Origin: Climacium dendroides
Lineage: Eukaryota > Streptophyta > Bryopsida > Hypnales > Climaciaceae
Assembly (NCBI GenBank): GCA_950106755.1
Contig: OX467084.1
Location: forward strand, 4,712,001-4,776,000
Direction: 5' to 3'
DNA length: 64,000 nucleotides
Shown here: one piece after another, positions 35,795-47,515 of the stretch
Layout of the letters: every line of letters begins with the position of its first letter
Numbering within the stretch: position 1 is the first letter of the stretch
The notes under the pieces: generated by a model
Told to the model about the DNA's origin: nothing
Seen by the model: the letters and a program-made list of their open reading frames with translations, nothing else
The model's database searches: none
Translations under genes and position numbers: made by a program

Positions 35795-37150
35795 TAGAGG
35801 ATTTTTTGGAAAGTCTAATGATCTAAGTGAAGTAAACTCTATCTTTTTAACCTCTATTAAACAACTATTTGGCATTAATTCTTTCATTTCTATGCTTAAA
35901 GACATTTCATAGGTTTATTTTGTATTTAAGATTGTTGAAATGAAAGGTAAAGTTTGTTATACCTTTTTTTAAGTTTTTAAATGGATTAGAAGTTCACGTA
36001 GGGGATAAGAATAGAGTTATGGGGCCAAAAAGATGGCCAATAGATGAAATTAAGTCCATATGGTATTTTTAAGATTAAAATCCACTTGTTTAGGTGGATG
36101 GAATGGAAGTTGAGGTGGCGGATGAGGTGGAGGGTCTTCTTCTTCCTCCTCCTAATTTTTTTAAAGAATCGTAACTTTGGAGAGTCATAGGACATTGTAC
36201 ATGAAAAGTTTTGTAATGAAATTTTGAGAGGTTGCTTATCATGTTTTTATGATTTCAAATTTCTATCACTTGCTCAATTTGGAGTTTCTATGTGAAAGTT
36301 ATGTTTGAGGAAGTGAGAGAAAGATGATTGTCATAGAGTATAGAGGGTAGAATCTTTGAAGGCTTGTAACTACTTGATGGAGCAGTATTTTCATTTGAGA
36401 TTTCGTATGTTTATAGATTGAATTGTTAACTTTTCAAAAAGCTATCACTGTCTTTGTTTGGAGTTAAGATGCAAAAGTTATAGGTGTAAAAGTGAAGTGG
36501 TGAGGAGCTGCCTTTGATTTGAAGTGAGAACTTTGACCGACTATAAAAGTTGAACAATATCATATTTTAGAGTGAGTTTTGAAGGAATTGTAGATAATTG
36601 TGTTAACTTTCTAGAGAGATATTACAAGATTAGATTGAAGTTAGCACGTGAAAGTTATAAGTTTACAAGTAAAGTAGCTGCCTTTGAGTTGGAAAGGGTG
36701 TACTTTGAAAGACTATAAAAGTCAAATAGTATGAACTTTTGAGTTGATATTTGGAAGATTTGTAGTTATTTTTGTTGTCTTTTCAAAGAGTTATTACACT
36801 CTCAATTCGGAATTTTGAAGCGATTTTGGCGCTCATTTTAGTATCGAGTGCTTCTTCACAAGGAGTTTAAGATGTTTATGTGCAACTTCTACTACTTTTA
36901 TACAAACAACTGACATCTTTTTGACGTATATGATATATTATAGGAGTATTTGAGCATGTGGTATTTTATTTGGTTTACTTGACACTATTTGAAGGTTTAT
37001 GTATATATATGTGGATTTGTAGGTATATTTGACCTTGTAGTCCTTCATTTTCCGAGTCAAATCTAGTTGCAACTAGATTCCCCACGTTTTTCCAAGGCAA
37101 GGCCTCTCTACCTAACACTGTCTTCCCAATTTTGAATCGACTCACTGTTG
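35795..37150 (+). mobile_element. PIF/Harbinger-family element, copy B (inverted, no transposase)
   Basis: The reverse complement matches 20280-21600 of copy A over about 1.3 kb. Shared landmarks: AACAACTATTTGGCATTA, GAAATGAAAGGTAAAGTTTG, TAGAGTGAGTTTTGAAGG-like, GTATTTGAGCATGTGG and GTAGTCCTTCATTTTCC. It stops just inside the start of the transposase (near 37150). In the part aligned to 21357-21600 of copy A, about 57 codons keep the frame with one TAG and no indel. Together A and B form a large inverted repeat about 14 kb apart. Confidence 0.8.
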
Positions 37151-37190
37151 AGAGAAAGCTAGTATGAGTCCCAGCTAGTTTGAGCCGCGT

Positions 37191-37274
37191 TTGCTTTTGT
37201 TGATTTTGTGTGTGTCTATTCAAGTTTGAGGTTTGCTTTTGTTGATTTTGTATGTGTCTATTCAAGTTGGAGAT
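37191..37274. repeat. 42-bp tandem duplication
   Basis: TTGCTTTTGTTGATTTTGTG starts units at 37191 and 37233, with two mismatches over 42 bp. The unit length is 14 codons and on the minus strand reads as a repeated NRHTQNQQKQT, but the frame around it has no recognised domain. Confidence 0.75.
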
Positions 37275-39563
37275 GTATGAATTCTAGTTGGAAGTTGTGT
37301 GTGTTAAATTGAGTCAGTTTGTTTGAAGATGAGTATGTCCAAATTGGAATATTTTAGTTGATGTGCTAATGTGATGGAGTTATTGCAAGATCTAGTTGGA
37401 AAGTGATGAAGTGATAAAAATTAAGTGTTCTAATTAGGAGAAGAATGCGAGAGTATATAAACAATATGCCAAAATTAGAATATTAGTTGATGAGAACCTA
37501 GTTGGAAGAGTTTAACTATGAACAATCTGTAATGGTGATTTGATCACCAATTCGGAATTAATATGAAAATGTACTTTCTACCGAATTGGAGTATAATGTG
37601 TCTCAGTTGTTGAATGTTAAATTTGTGTGTAAGATGAAGATTGCGAAAAATATGAATTTTTATTGAAAGGAAAATGATAAAAATATATTGTGCTATGGAA
37701 TTATGCTTTGAGCCTAGTAGGAAATTTTTATAATGTGTCAATATGTTTATCCCAGTTTGAGAAGATGTTTAATCATGTGTGTTCGTTAACTGAGAAATTG
37801 AATTGGATTTATGTGAGTGTCGTTGTAGTGCGGTAATTGGATTGTCCAAATTGGGAAGTTGATGTTTGTTTGTTATAATATCTATTTGTAATCCTAGTTG
37901 AAAATTGAGTGCATGATTTTATTGAATAGTCCTAATTGGAGCTAATAAAGTTTGAATGTTGTTCCGTGTCAGTTTCCAATTTGCTTTGTAGTTTATGCCT
38001 ATTAATCAACAAGTTGGAGAAAATTGCTTGAGTGGTAAGGGAAATTACTTAAAATCAAGTTATAAAATAAAGAGTATCAATTCCAAGTTGGTGAAAGTAG
38101 TTTTTGTGGTTCCCTTGAAAAAGACAAAGATCTAATTGAGAAGATCCATCCTGAGTAAGAAGCTTAAGAGTCGCACCTAGTTGTACTTGATGCAAGCCCA
38201 ATTTGGAGATAAAAAAGAAAAAAAAAGATAAAGAGTTAAAAAAGCTTGAAGAATAAAGAATAAAAGATTAAGAGTGTAATTTGGGACCCTTATGGCCTTT
38301 AAGAGTGGAGTGGATGAATTTAGCAATTAGATTTATCGCATGAGGAACCACATAGCTTAGTTGAAAATAAATGAATCTTTCTATTTCTTTGGTTGCAATG
38401 ACCTATTGTCCTGCTAGGTAATTTTTTAGAATCAGTCCTATTTTATTAACCTCCCTTGGAACGAATTTTTTTACTACTGGATTGGGAAATAATTTCCAAT
38501 TAGGACCCAATCTTATCTACATCAATGCTGTTCCACGCAAGGCTACTTTGGTAGTCAAGAAGGCCTAGCTTTTTCTTCAGGACATTCATGCAATAATACA
38601 AGACCCAATGGCAAAAGAAGTTGATCCTGCAGTTGTAACAAAGAAAACTCAAATTCTACTTCTGGTTGAGATTCTTTATCTTGGGACTCAGAAAAAACCT
38701 TCTAATTCGACATACCAAAATCTAAAGTGGAAAATAAAGAAAAACTAAACCAAGTAGATGGAGCTCAAAGGTGGTTGCATCATCTTAAATAAATGGCACG
38801 CCATAACAAGAAGGCGTCACCTTGAAGCTACTTAGCATGATGTCAACCATCTTTCTATACTATTATAATCAAGTCTATCAAAATAAGATATTAGTATATC
38901 TTTTTACATTATGTACGTATTTCCATTTTACAATGCGACACCATTAGAATTATTATGTTTCAATCCCATCTTAAAGTTATTAACAATTTAGTTTTTCTTT
39001 CAATCTTGAACCTATTTCTACTTTCCAACTTCATAAAATGTAAAGATATTTTATGAACTTTCATAAAAAATTTATGGTCGAACTTCACAAAATTTTTACC
39101 ATGTGATCTCAAACAAGTAAATGACAAGATCCTATAATTAGATTCTAATTCTAATTATTATTTTTTAATTATTTTTTTCTTTTTTCTCCTTAAGTGAACA
39201 CAACAATAATGGCCATTTTAAGTGGTTTGTGACAAAAAAAAAATGGTCTTGATCATTTAGCCATTTGGTGACCCATATGATCATTTTTCTAGTGCATCAC
39301 ACAACTTAATTTAAATAGTAAACCAAATTATATCTCAGGGGTATGTTTAGATTACAAAAAGAATCTAGACTGACTACCTTACATGCAATGGTATTCAACA
39401 ATAGACAATTATGAATAAAATTAATTAAAAAAATTCTCGACATGCATGATAAGGTAAAAAGGTCCTTAAATGATCATTATCTGCAAATTATGATTTGTGA
39501 TTTGTGTGTTTTAACATATCATCTTATCAACACTTATTGATAAGAAACTTAAAGAATCATACC
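37275..39563. other. G+T-skewed then AT-rich intergenic DNA
   Basis: Up to about 38300 the plus strand is rich in TTGGAA, AGTTGG and GTGT words, the mirror of the A+C-rich stretch beside copy A. From 38400 on the DNA is AT-rich with no recognised gene. Confidence 0.4.
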
Positions 39564-39566
39564 TTA

Positions 39567-39940
39567 GAGCATCCCCACCCGTTTTATAACTTGGATGAAT
39601 TGTTAATAGGCACCTCCAAAACAACCCCACTCGTCCTAAATGAATGGCCTCTTAAGAGGAGCAAGCCAAAAACACTTTGTGATTAGCAAAACAACCTCAA
39701 TTTGCAAACCACCCTACGGCTGGCAAAACTGGAAACGACAAAAGGCGCAAAGGGTGGCAAAGGTTCGGGGCTCACTCTAATTCGTTAGGCTGGGGGGATG
39801 TGAGTCGTCAATTTGGGGGGTATGGCCTCTTAAGAGGCCATGGGTGGGGTAAGCCTGGTAGCCTAGCTGCCAAACCCGACCAAGCCCCCATCTTTGCAGG
39901 TCGAGGTTGCCTGCATTTTGCAAGACGGGTGGCCTTGCTC
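39567..39940. mobile_element. 374-bp Tourist-like MITE (PIF/Harbinger type), TTA duplication
   Basis: It begins GAGCATCCCCACCCGTTTT and ends in the inverted partner of GAGCAAGGCCACCCGTCTT. TTA lies on both sides (39564-39566 and 39941-39943), the target duplication of PIF/Harbinger elements. The interior is GC-richer and carries two copies of the GGCCTCTTAAGAGG palindrome. The element could in principle be mobilised by a Harbinger transposase, but its ends could not be compared with the element at 18.8-21.6 kb, whose termini are unknown. Confidence 0.8.
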
Positions 39941-40130
39941 TTACAAGTTCCAATAGTAGTACACAATTAATATAGAACCACCCATGACCGACTGAATAAG
40001 CAACTGTGGACATAAATTATGTGGAGTATAATAAGATTATGGAGATATTTCCACAAGTGCAAAGGTAGAAATGAAGGGGATTGCCAGAATTTGGTAATTT
40101 TATGGCTTGAAATAAAATTATTATGAATTT

Positions 40131-40195
40131 TGGAAGGCGAAAGTTGGTCTAGATCACCCATTACCACCCATGTCTAGACCAACTTTTGCCTTCCA
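40131..40195. ncRNA. 23-bp hairpin, possible small-RNA precursor
   Basis: Arms 40131-40153 and 40173-40195 pair over 23 bp with one G-T position, separated by a 19-nt loop. The arm starts TGGAAGGCGAAAGTTGG. The stem length and loop would suit a short hairpin RNA, but pairing does not extend beyond the 23 bp, which is short for a plant microRNA precursor. It could equally be the remnant of an inverted-repeat element. It lies at the edge of the repeat shared with 9480-9700. Confidence 0.3.
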
Positions 40196-40214
40196 CCATT
40201 TTTGAGTTTTTTCT

Positions 40215-40480
40215 ATCAAATCTCTCTTGGTGTAATATCAAAGAGTACATCAATTACACCACAATGTTGTCACTATTATGTCCATTTCTCGAAAAAAATT
40301 CATACTATTTTAAGCATTTTTATAATTTTTATAATTTTTATATAGAATTTTCTTTTTAAAATCGTATCAAATTCAATTTGATGTTTCTAATTATGAATAA
40401 AATGAGAATAAGCTTTAGACATATGTTACTACATGTGAAAAATTTCAATTTTTTTGAAATTTATGTTTTAATGTAGAAAT
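40215..40480 (+). repeat. Dispersed repeat, direct copy of 9480-9700
   Basis: Shares TACATCAATTACACCA, ATTTTAAGCATTTT-like, CAAATTCAATTTGATG and AAAATGAGAATAA, then TTTAGACATATGTTACTACA with 9480-9700 in the same order and orientation. No coding capacity. Confidence 0.7.
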
Positions 40481-41553
40481 CTAATGAAGTTTGACCAAGC
40501 CAAGACATGTCCTTTCCGAGTTAAATGAGCAGTTTTGGAATAGTCTACACATCGGACATGGGTGGTCCTACCTTAATCGAGCAAAAGTTGCATTCAATTC
40601 GATGCATAATTATTTCTAAGAATTTCAAAATTTCGAGTTCAAATTGACATGTACAGTACAGTACAACTGCAATCCTGAGCTAGTCAATTTCGATAGCCGT
40701 TTCCGCAATCCCAATAACATCGCCAAATTTTCTTAGAAAATAACTTCCCAGGTTACGCATTTCTCTTGCACACTCAAAACTGCATTCTGTATCTGGCATA
40801 GAAGCTGGCGATACTTACATTGTCAATTCTCTAAAACTAAGTGATTCACCCAAGCGACGAGACCTTGAAAGCACCCACGCAGAAATCGCATGCTCCGCGG
40901 TTACGGTACCCTGATCATGTGCTACCAAACTTTTGATCATGATCACTAGGCTTATGACAAGAAATCTACTCAAGAGGGCAGAATGGATCTTCCCATGGAG
41001 TCTCATTTTGTTGAAAATTTTCATCATCTCAAAACATATTTTGTTGAACCGCGTCCATGGCCTACTTGAGAGTAGCAGGTGATGGACGAAAAGTAGCTGG
41101 TTGCTAGTCCTATTGACAGGTTATCCACGTGATGGGTACCTGATAAGTAGGACCATCCACACATGTATTGTTTGTCCAGCCATATTTGCACAAACTGCTT
41201 GGCACCAATTTGGCACTGTGTTTAAGTGCAAACTACGGATCCAATTCCTTGTCAGATCCAATTGGAAACCAACCACAGCAATGTAAATTTTTGGAAAAGG
41301 CCCAGGTTATGACCTGGAAAATGACACAACGGTACCTGCACAAGCTGCAAAGCCTTTAGAATCACGAGAACTCCAGGTTTCTGTAGCTCTCTGGCTTTCA
41401 ACAAGACCTTCAAGCCCCCAAACTGCAATCCAGTTACTCCAGCATATGCTCCAGAGGAACCTGGCAATTGATTGCCAATCCGTCCAAGCCCCCATGCCGA
41501 CAATTCTGTCGTGCGATCGATGTTGATGTAAGTACAGTTTCAAATGTTGAGTT
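40481..41553. other. Downstream region of the PLAC8 gene, including its probable 3' UTR
   Basis: GC content rises from about 40650 toward the PLAC8 stop codon. Minus frames at 41252-41503 and 41307-41543 are open but match nothing, and they follow the PLAC8 stop, so the 3' UTR is the simplest reading. The polyadenylation site was not located. Confidence 0.4.
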
Positions 41554-44500
41554 TCAGCGTTTTATCAGCGGCAACTGTTGTATTTCAGATACATGTCCGG
41601 TCCATGAATGATCCCCTGTTTCTAAAGCTACAGGTTCTGTGGGCACTTCAATTTTACATGTCATCGTCTTCCTCCAAGACGGGGGCCTCCTCATGCCACT
41701 AAGTGCGAGATCTGTTGCACCGTTGGGAGAAAACACAACCTGGCTGCCAATGACGAGGATGTCGCCACGCCCATGCCAAACTCCATTGTGCACATTATTG
41801 TGTTGCAAAGTTCTAGCCTCCTGCATTATAAGAACTTCATCAGTTGGGATATCACAGAGTTCAGGTGAACTTCAATTGTACGGTCTTTTTTGAAGGGCAG
41901 TAGTTTCTTTCTCGGCAAGACTCTGGTTCCTAGGTGTTCGGGAAATAGCTATCTTTACAAATGCATATGCAATACTCAGCAAGCGGCTAATCACAAGTAT
42001 CTCTACCCAATTAAAATGCGTAATTTGTGTATGTCTCTTTTCATATCATCTTTCATACAATCCACTATACAATCTTTGATTAATTGGAAATTTATAAAAT
42101 CCTATTTGACTATCTTAAAAATGATACTGTTCCTATTACTACAATAAAAATTCTACAAAATATAAGAAATTAATTTTCAAGAATGACGGCCCAAGCATTC
42201 CTACTATTGTCTCATTTTCATTTGGCTTTGGGGCAGTTTGACTTTCCAGTCACTATGGTTGCGATGCTACAGACTTAAGTACTTCCTTTTAAATGAAGGC
42301 GCCAAGATGCTACTTCTAACGCGTCTCATTTTCATCTGGCTTCATAACTTCTGAACTTCCCAACCATAGCCCACCATTGCTTTCTCTCCCTATGCATCGA
42401 GAGAACCAAGACATATTTCAAATCATCTTCATAAAAATGATCCACGGTGAAAGTGATCTGGGGACAATAGGATGACCTACCTGACAAAGCGAACAGCAGC
42501 CGCACATGAGGTGGTACAGGTGGTCATCGATGGTGCTGACAGTGTCGTCGCCTTCACTTCCCTACACATTCGTCGAAACCATAATGTCATTTCTACTCAG
42601 TCCCTATCGTAGATCAGATTCTGGAAGATTTGCAGCAACAGTGACGCATGTAGTACAGGTGCAGAGACCAAAGTTTATCTCGGTCATAGTGAGATACAAA
42701 ACAACGAAAACTCACAGATGCTACGAGATCAGACACCTTGTTGTCGAGCATCGACTGCTCAACAACAAGCAATATCTCAACAGCACAACTTTCTCCGCGT
42801 AGAACATACACTCCAAAGGACAAAACGGAAAATAAAGACCTCATAACAGAAAAGAGATTAGAGGAACAATCGCTCAAGTGCCCAAGTTAAAATTAGAAAA
42901 TCGACTTTGGAAGCTTATTGTGCATTACTGTAACTTCTAATACATGGTTCTATAGTTCAAAATGTCGGGCATAGTTCCTTCTTTCTGTTGGTACATATTG
43001 TTACCTCAGCGTTTCCTAAATGATTTATTACAACTCCTACAGACATGGAAGTGGACACTTTTAGCCATGTGGGCACCAAGATAAAAATAGACCACGCCAT
43101 CATTGTACTACGCTTACTGGACGTTCCAAACAAGATGAAATGGCGGCGAATTCATATTTGCAACTACATGACGAGAAACTCAAGTGGGAGTGTTACAAAA
43201 AAGTAACAACCCGTTCATACATCAATTGATGATTGCAACTGGGGTAGGACAGAACTCACTATGATGTTGAATCTCCTCCGTATGCGAGCGCGGAAGTGCC
43301 CAGCATACATTGCAACCAGCAATATCAGACTCACAGTGCCATAGATATACCATGGAGAACCTGTGCAGGCAAATATGATATAAAAGCATACCGCTCCTAT
43401 TACAAGCAGAAAGAAAATTCCTCCCTGCACATGGAAAACACCCCAGTTCATTCAATTGAGAAGATAATTTCTGACTACCAGTAAAATAGAACAAACTTCC
43501 TACAAAGGAAACACACATAATCCGTACAGACCTGAAATTAGTCTTATACCATACTGTTAAATTATTATGCACCTCAAGGCCATAGTATGAAAATTTGACT
43601 AAAAGTTAAGACTCATCTTAACTTCCACAATGTTATTAAAATAGCTTGTAACCTGTCCAAATACGCATAACCACCTCTTGCATAAGTACTACCAACAAGA
43701 TCTCTAAAGCAACCACATTGATTCATGAGCCCTTAACTCAGGTCTTCAGTGCAACGCACAGGTTGCAATTCACCCAAATCGTAGAATTTTGGTATATGAC
43801 GCATGTACAAGTAAACATTGATTAGGTAGTGTACACCAACTGCGCTTTACAGAAGAGTGCAATGCTTACTTGAGCCCAGCTTGTGCCAAAGCCTGATCGC
43901 TCCATGTTAGTCCCAAATGTGTGCCAGGGACAGCTGCATCAATTCAGAGATCATTACTAGAATCTTAACAATAAAACAGAATTCAGTTGTGCATGAAACT
44001 ACCATCTAAGCCACTCTGCAATATATAGACCTCGACCAAACTCAAACAAGAAAGAAATAAAAATCCACAGTGCACAAAGTCGAAATGCAACATTCCCCAA
44101 CATCACTCTTGAACCAATTCGTCCTTTTCAGGAACGCAAAAACACACGGATACGCTCCATACTTTCTAATTGCACAGCCTCGGGGAGTCAAATGAGCTCC
44201 TGTCACATGAGTTCACAACTTTGACACGTGGAAGTTGTGTACGAACATGACAGATTCTCGGAATATAATGGGAACATGCAATAGGAGAGTGAGCAAGTAG
44301 AGAAGGCTGGGTGTTTTTTGAGAACTGATCCTATGCCCTAATTTACCCTAATTCAATCACTGAGCCAGTTACACTTCATCTCCGCCAGGATACCTTGCTT
44401 TCTTCACTACTGCCCAGAAGATGGGAATGCTAGAGCTCATCAATGCTATGAACATCCTCACATGACAAAGCGCTCGGCATGAAGAAATCGTCATCTTCCC

Positions 44501-44840
44501 CAGTTTTCAACTTGGCAAAAGATGCAATAGTCAGTCATGGAAGCGGAAAATACCAGGCCGTATGAAGCGTGACATCTGTGTGCTCACTCACATCGAACAA
44601 ACCTCCTTCCCACAACCTTTGCAGGCCGCCCTCACTGCTACACGGCGTGCTCACTGCAACGCCGACAGGCAGCTCCACGTAGTCGAATGCTCGCAGTGGA
44701 CGAATCATGCCTTCTTGTGAAGGCTCATCGCCCTCCTGCTGGCGACAGTCCACTATCACTTCCAGGAGATCACTTCCTGCAGTAGCTGCAGGGTTTTCCG
44801 AGGACTCCGGAAGAATTCTGGCATCAGTCGTTGCGGCCAT
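41554..44840 (-). CDS. PLAC8-family membrane protein, 5 exons, 287 aa
   Basis: Belongs to the cysteine-rich PLAC8/FWL group, small membrane proteins linked in plants to cell-number control or metal handling; the specific role here is unknown. Exons in coding order: 44554-44840, 43870-43933, 43260-43424, 42481-42561, 41554-41820; all junctions are GT-AG and the frame closes at TGA. The PLAC8 region starts GLFDVSEHTDVTLHTA and runs into CCPWHTFGTNM (96-106). Two hydrophobic stretches lie in exon 3 (about 120-138 and 142-160), followed by the basic RARIRRRFNI. The second Cys cluster CGCCSLCQEARTL (192-204) is split between exons 4 and 5, and then comes NNVHNGVWHGRGD. The ATG at 44840 sits in GCCATGG; the frame extends upstream without another ATG. 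The N-terminal 75 residues are acidic, variable and without a recognised domain. Introns are 445-698 bp. Exon boundaries were read by eye from family motifs. Confidence 0.93.
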
Positions 44841-46230
44841 GGCTACGCGTCCTGCAGGACAGAGGACTATGTCCACCTCAAATGTACAGAGTAATCAGCA
44901 GAGCCCTAAATTCACTAAAGCCACCATTTTATCGATCGCTTGCACCCGCGAGGACACGAATACCAATTCAATCATGACCTGTACATGCCAACTCCACAAT
45001 CAGGATAAGCGGCAACATAGCTGGAAATAAGCTAACCAAGAAAACTTTAAAAAGAGGCAAAAATGAAGGTCTCCTGATGAGTAGCAATTGATGAAAGGAC
45101 CCACTAGAGTAATAAGACTGCACTTTCAAAAGAAAACGACACGGAATCGCATTCAGGAATATGCAAGCTGACCAACACCCCCACCTACCAAAGAATCACA
45201 ACAGCGCGGCAAAGGACCAAATTTCAAGACCACCAAACTCACGGATAGTACTTTTCTCTTCAAAGGAAATCAATCCACATACTGGTCGGAAGCATGTTGA
45301 CTTGGCTGATCGGCACACGAGGGGACCCACTAATAACATACCCTAGTATGCTCTCACGTTTCGATTCCCAACAACGTTTCATATGATCCAGGTCATTATT
45401 TGCCACCGACCAGCTACACGAACGACTCAAGCGCTTCACGAATACCCACAGCGATTCCAAGCTCCAAAAGAGCGGGCAAGTAGGGCGTCAACTATGTAGG
45501 CAAAGCTGGGTATTAAAAAACAAATAGGTAAGTCGGAGAGGACGACGAAGCTTCCCCAAACCTCTACAGTAGCGACCCACGGATGCAAACATACAATGAA
45601 AGCCAAGTAGTTTGTACAAACTCTTCCCATCGGAGAAAGCCGAGTAGCCCAGAGCAGGAGGAAAAAGCAAGCACCTAATAACACAATAAACTCGCACCTC
45701 AAAAGAAAGAGCCGCGAAAGAAGACCAAGCAGCTAAAAGTTACTGATTGCAAAGAACCAACCTCGAACTGTGCGAAAGTTCTCGTCCTCACTCCTCTCAG
45801 TCCTCACCCACCGAGAACACCGCGGCGTGTCAGTCAACCACCTGCGGACTCTGAGAGAATCTCATTGATGCGGAAATAGACAAAAAGCCAAAGCAGCACC
45901 AACAAGGTAACAACTGAAGGGGATGCATCGCGCAAATTTCGGAAGGAGAGTTCAGTTGCAGTGAAAGAATCTCACTCGCCGTGCGCTTGTTTCTTGCTGC
46001 TGCTGATGATGACGACGGTGACGATGGTGTTGCACTGTTGCTTGCCGCCCCTCGGTTTTCGAAGAAGCAGACGGCGCCTGGTTTTGGGTGGAATTGTTCA
46101 ATGCGCGAGAGCTTGGCTACTGCAGTTTGCCTGTGGCCTGTGGGCTCGGAATGGCATGTGCGCCAGGTTATCGGACCTGACAGGATTCTAAAAATGCACT
46201 GGCGTTCCTGAACTGCGTTTGGCATTATCG
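44841..46230 (-). promoter_or_regulatory. Upstream region of the PLAC8 gene, probable 5' UTR and promoter
   Basis: This stretch is clearly GC-richer than the surrounding DNA and lies immediately upstream of the PLAC8 start. A possible 3' splice site (pyrimidine-rich, ending TTTGAG) at about 44877 and a possible donor near 45763 would fit a 5' UTR intron, a common arrangement in plant genes. Several open frames of 60-130 codons overlap on both strands but none resembles a known protein, so I treat them as chance openings in GC-rich DNA. No TATA box could be assigned with confidence. Confidence 0.35.
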
Positions 46231-46458
46231 AAGTTCAAAATAGAACGTCTGGGTTCGTATTTTTAGTAGAAACAGAGGGTGCGCAATTGCTCGCTGGGCA
46301 AGTGAGGACGAAGAGGGACGGCAATGACGTATACCTTTCTTTTTCTGGAGTGCAGGCAGCTTCAGCTTTTTCTTTTTCTTTTTAATTTTAATTTTTTCTT
46401 GGTAGAGAGCATCTGGCACCCTAGAAAGCATTCTGGGAAGGGTACATCGGGAAAAAGC

Positions 46459-46652
46459 CCCCGTTGCAACAATATTGTTGCAATACTGTTGAACAGTAGA
46501 GTAATAAAAACTTATTGTCTTTAGTATTGCAACAATACAATTTCAATGGAGGGTGTACTCTATCCATTGAAAACATACTATTGTAGTATTGCAACAATAT
46601 GTTTTTAGTACTCTACTGTTCAAGCATTGAAACAATACTGTTGCAATCGGGG
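46459..46652. mobile_element. 194-bp foldback MITE upstream of the PLAC8 gene
   Basis: Left end CCCCGTTGCAACAATATTG and right end, reverse complemented, CCCCGATTGCAACAGTATTG. The arms continue through TTGAACAGTAGAGTA, and inner copies of TATTGCAACAATA form further pairing. No target duplication is clear. It lies about 1.6 kb upstream of the PLAC8 start codon. Confidence 0.75.
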
Positions 46653-47067
46653 ATACTTTCCTGATGAAGGGAAGAGTAAATTCATCCATATATGTTCGTT
46701 CATTCATAGAATTGCGTGAATTATTAGCATCCAAATAATAGCAAACCTGATGATTTTTTGAAGAAGAATTTGGTAATTTCATCCATTTTCACCCCCATTT
46801 TTCTTAGTGTTGTAGGAGTCAATGTCAAAAGGAGATAAGATTCAAGCAGAATTTGTCCAAAAAAAATATGGCTAGTGCTCAAGATTCATTTTTCTCATTT
46901 TTTGTCCTTGACAATAGAGAGTAGGCTTTGCATGGGTAGAAGCTACCATAAATTGCATGGGTAGAAAGCAAGTTAGAGCCAAATGGACAAAGGCACATAA
47001 TCTCTTATAATGCAGACACCTCTTTCATGTACGATAGGTAGAGGTTATTTTCTATAGATGCTTTGAA

Positions 47068-47381
47068 ACTACATCACAAAGTTTAGACCCTATGGTTTGT
47101 CAATAGTTATCATGTGGTTATCATTGTTTATGGGTTCACATGTTAATTACAATTTATTGCATTATTACAATGTATTACTTCGCATCGTTATTGCATTACA
47201 ATGCATTACTTCACATCATTATTGCATTATTACAATGCATTACTTGCAACTGCATTTTTACGATGCAAAGTAATGCATCGTAATGATGCAATAAATTGTA
47301 ATTAATGTGCGAACCCATGAAACAATGATGATCACATAATTACTGTTGACAAATTGTAGGGTCTAAACTTTGTAATGTAGT
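47068..47381. mobile_element. 314-bp foldback element with internal ATTGCATTA repeats
   Basis: Left end ACTACATCACAAAGTTTAG and the reverse complement of the right end, ACTACATTACAAAGTTTAG, start inverted arms of about 100 bp. Further pairs include ATTACAATTTATTGCAT. The centre consists of three degenerate copies of a unit of about 33 bp with ATTACAATGCATTACTT. No target duplication was seen. Confidence 0.75.
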
Positions 47382-47515
47382 GCACAATGTAGGAGTTGTA
47401 ATTGACTATGAAATTTTCAAAGGCCTATACAACTTTCAAATAGAGCTACCTTTTGCATTGTGCTTCTTCACATTGTGCATGTTCAGCTATATCCATAATA
47501 TCTCTTCTATTAAGA

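Noticed and set aside
44841..44876. PLAC8 start at 44876
   Set aside because: The codon there is GTG; the first ATG in the frame is at 44840 and has a good context.
45436..46225. Several 60-130-codon frames upstream of the PLAC8 gene
   Set aside because: They overlap on both strands in GC-rich DNA, lack domains and most lack ATG starts; promoter or 5' UTR is more likely.
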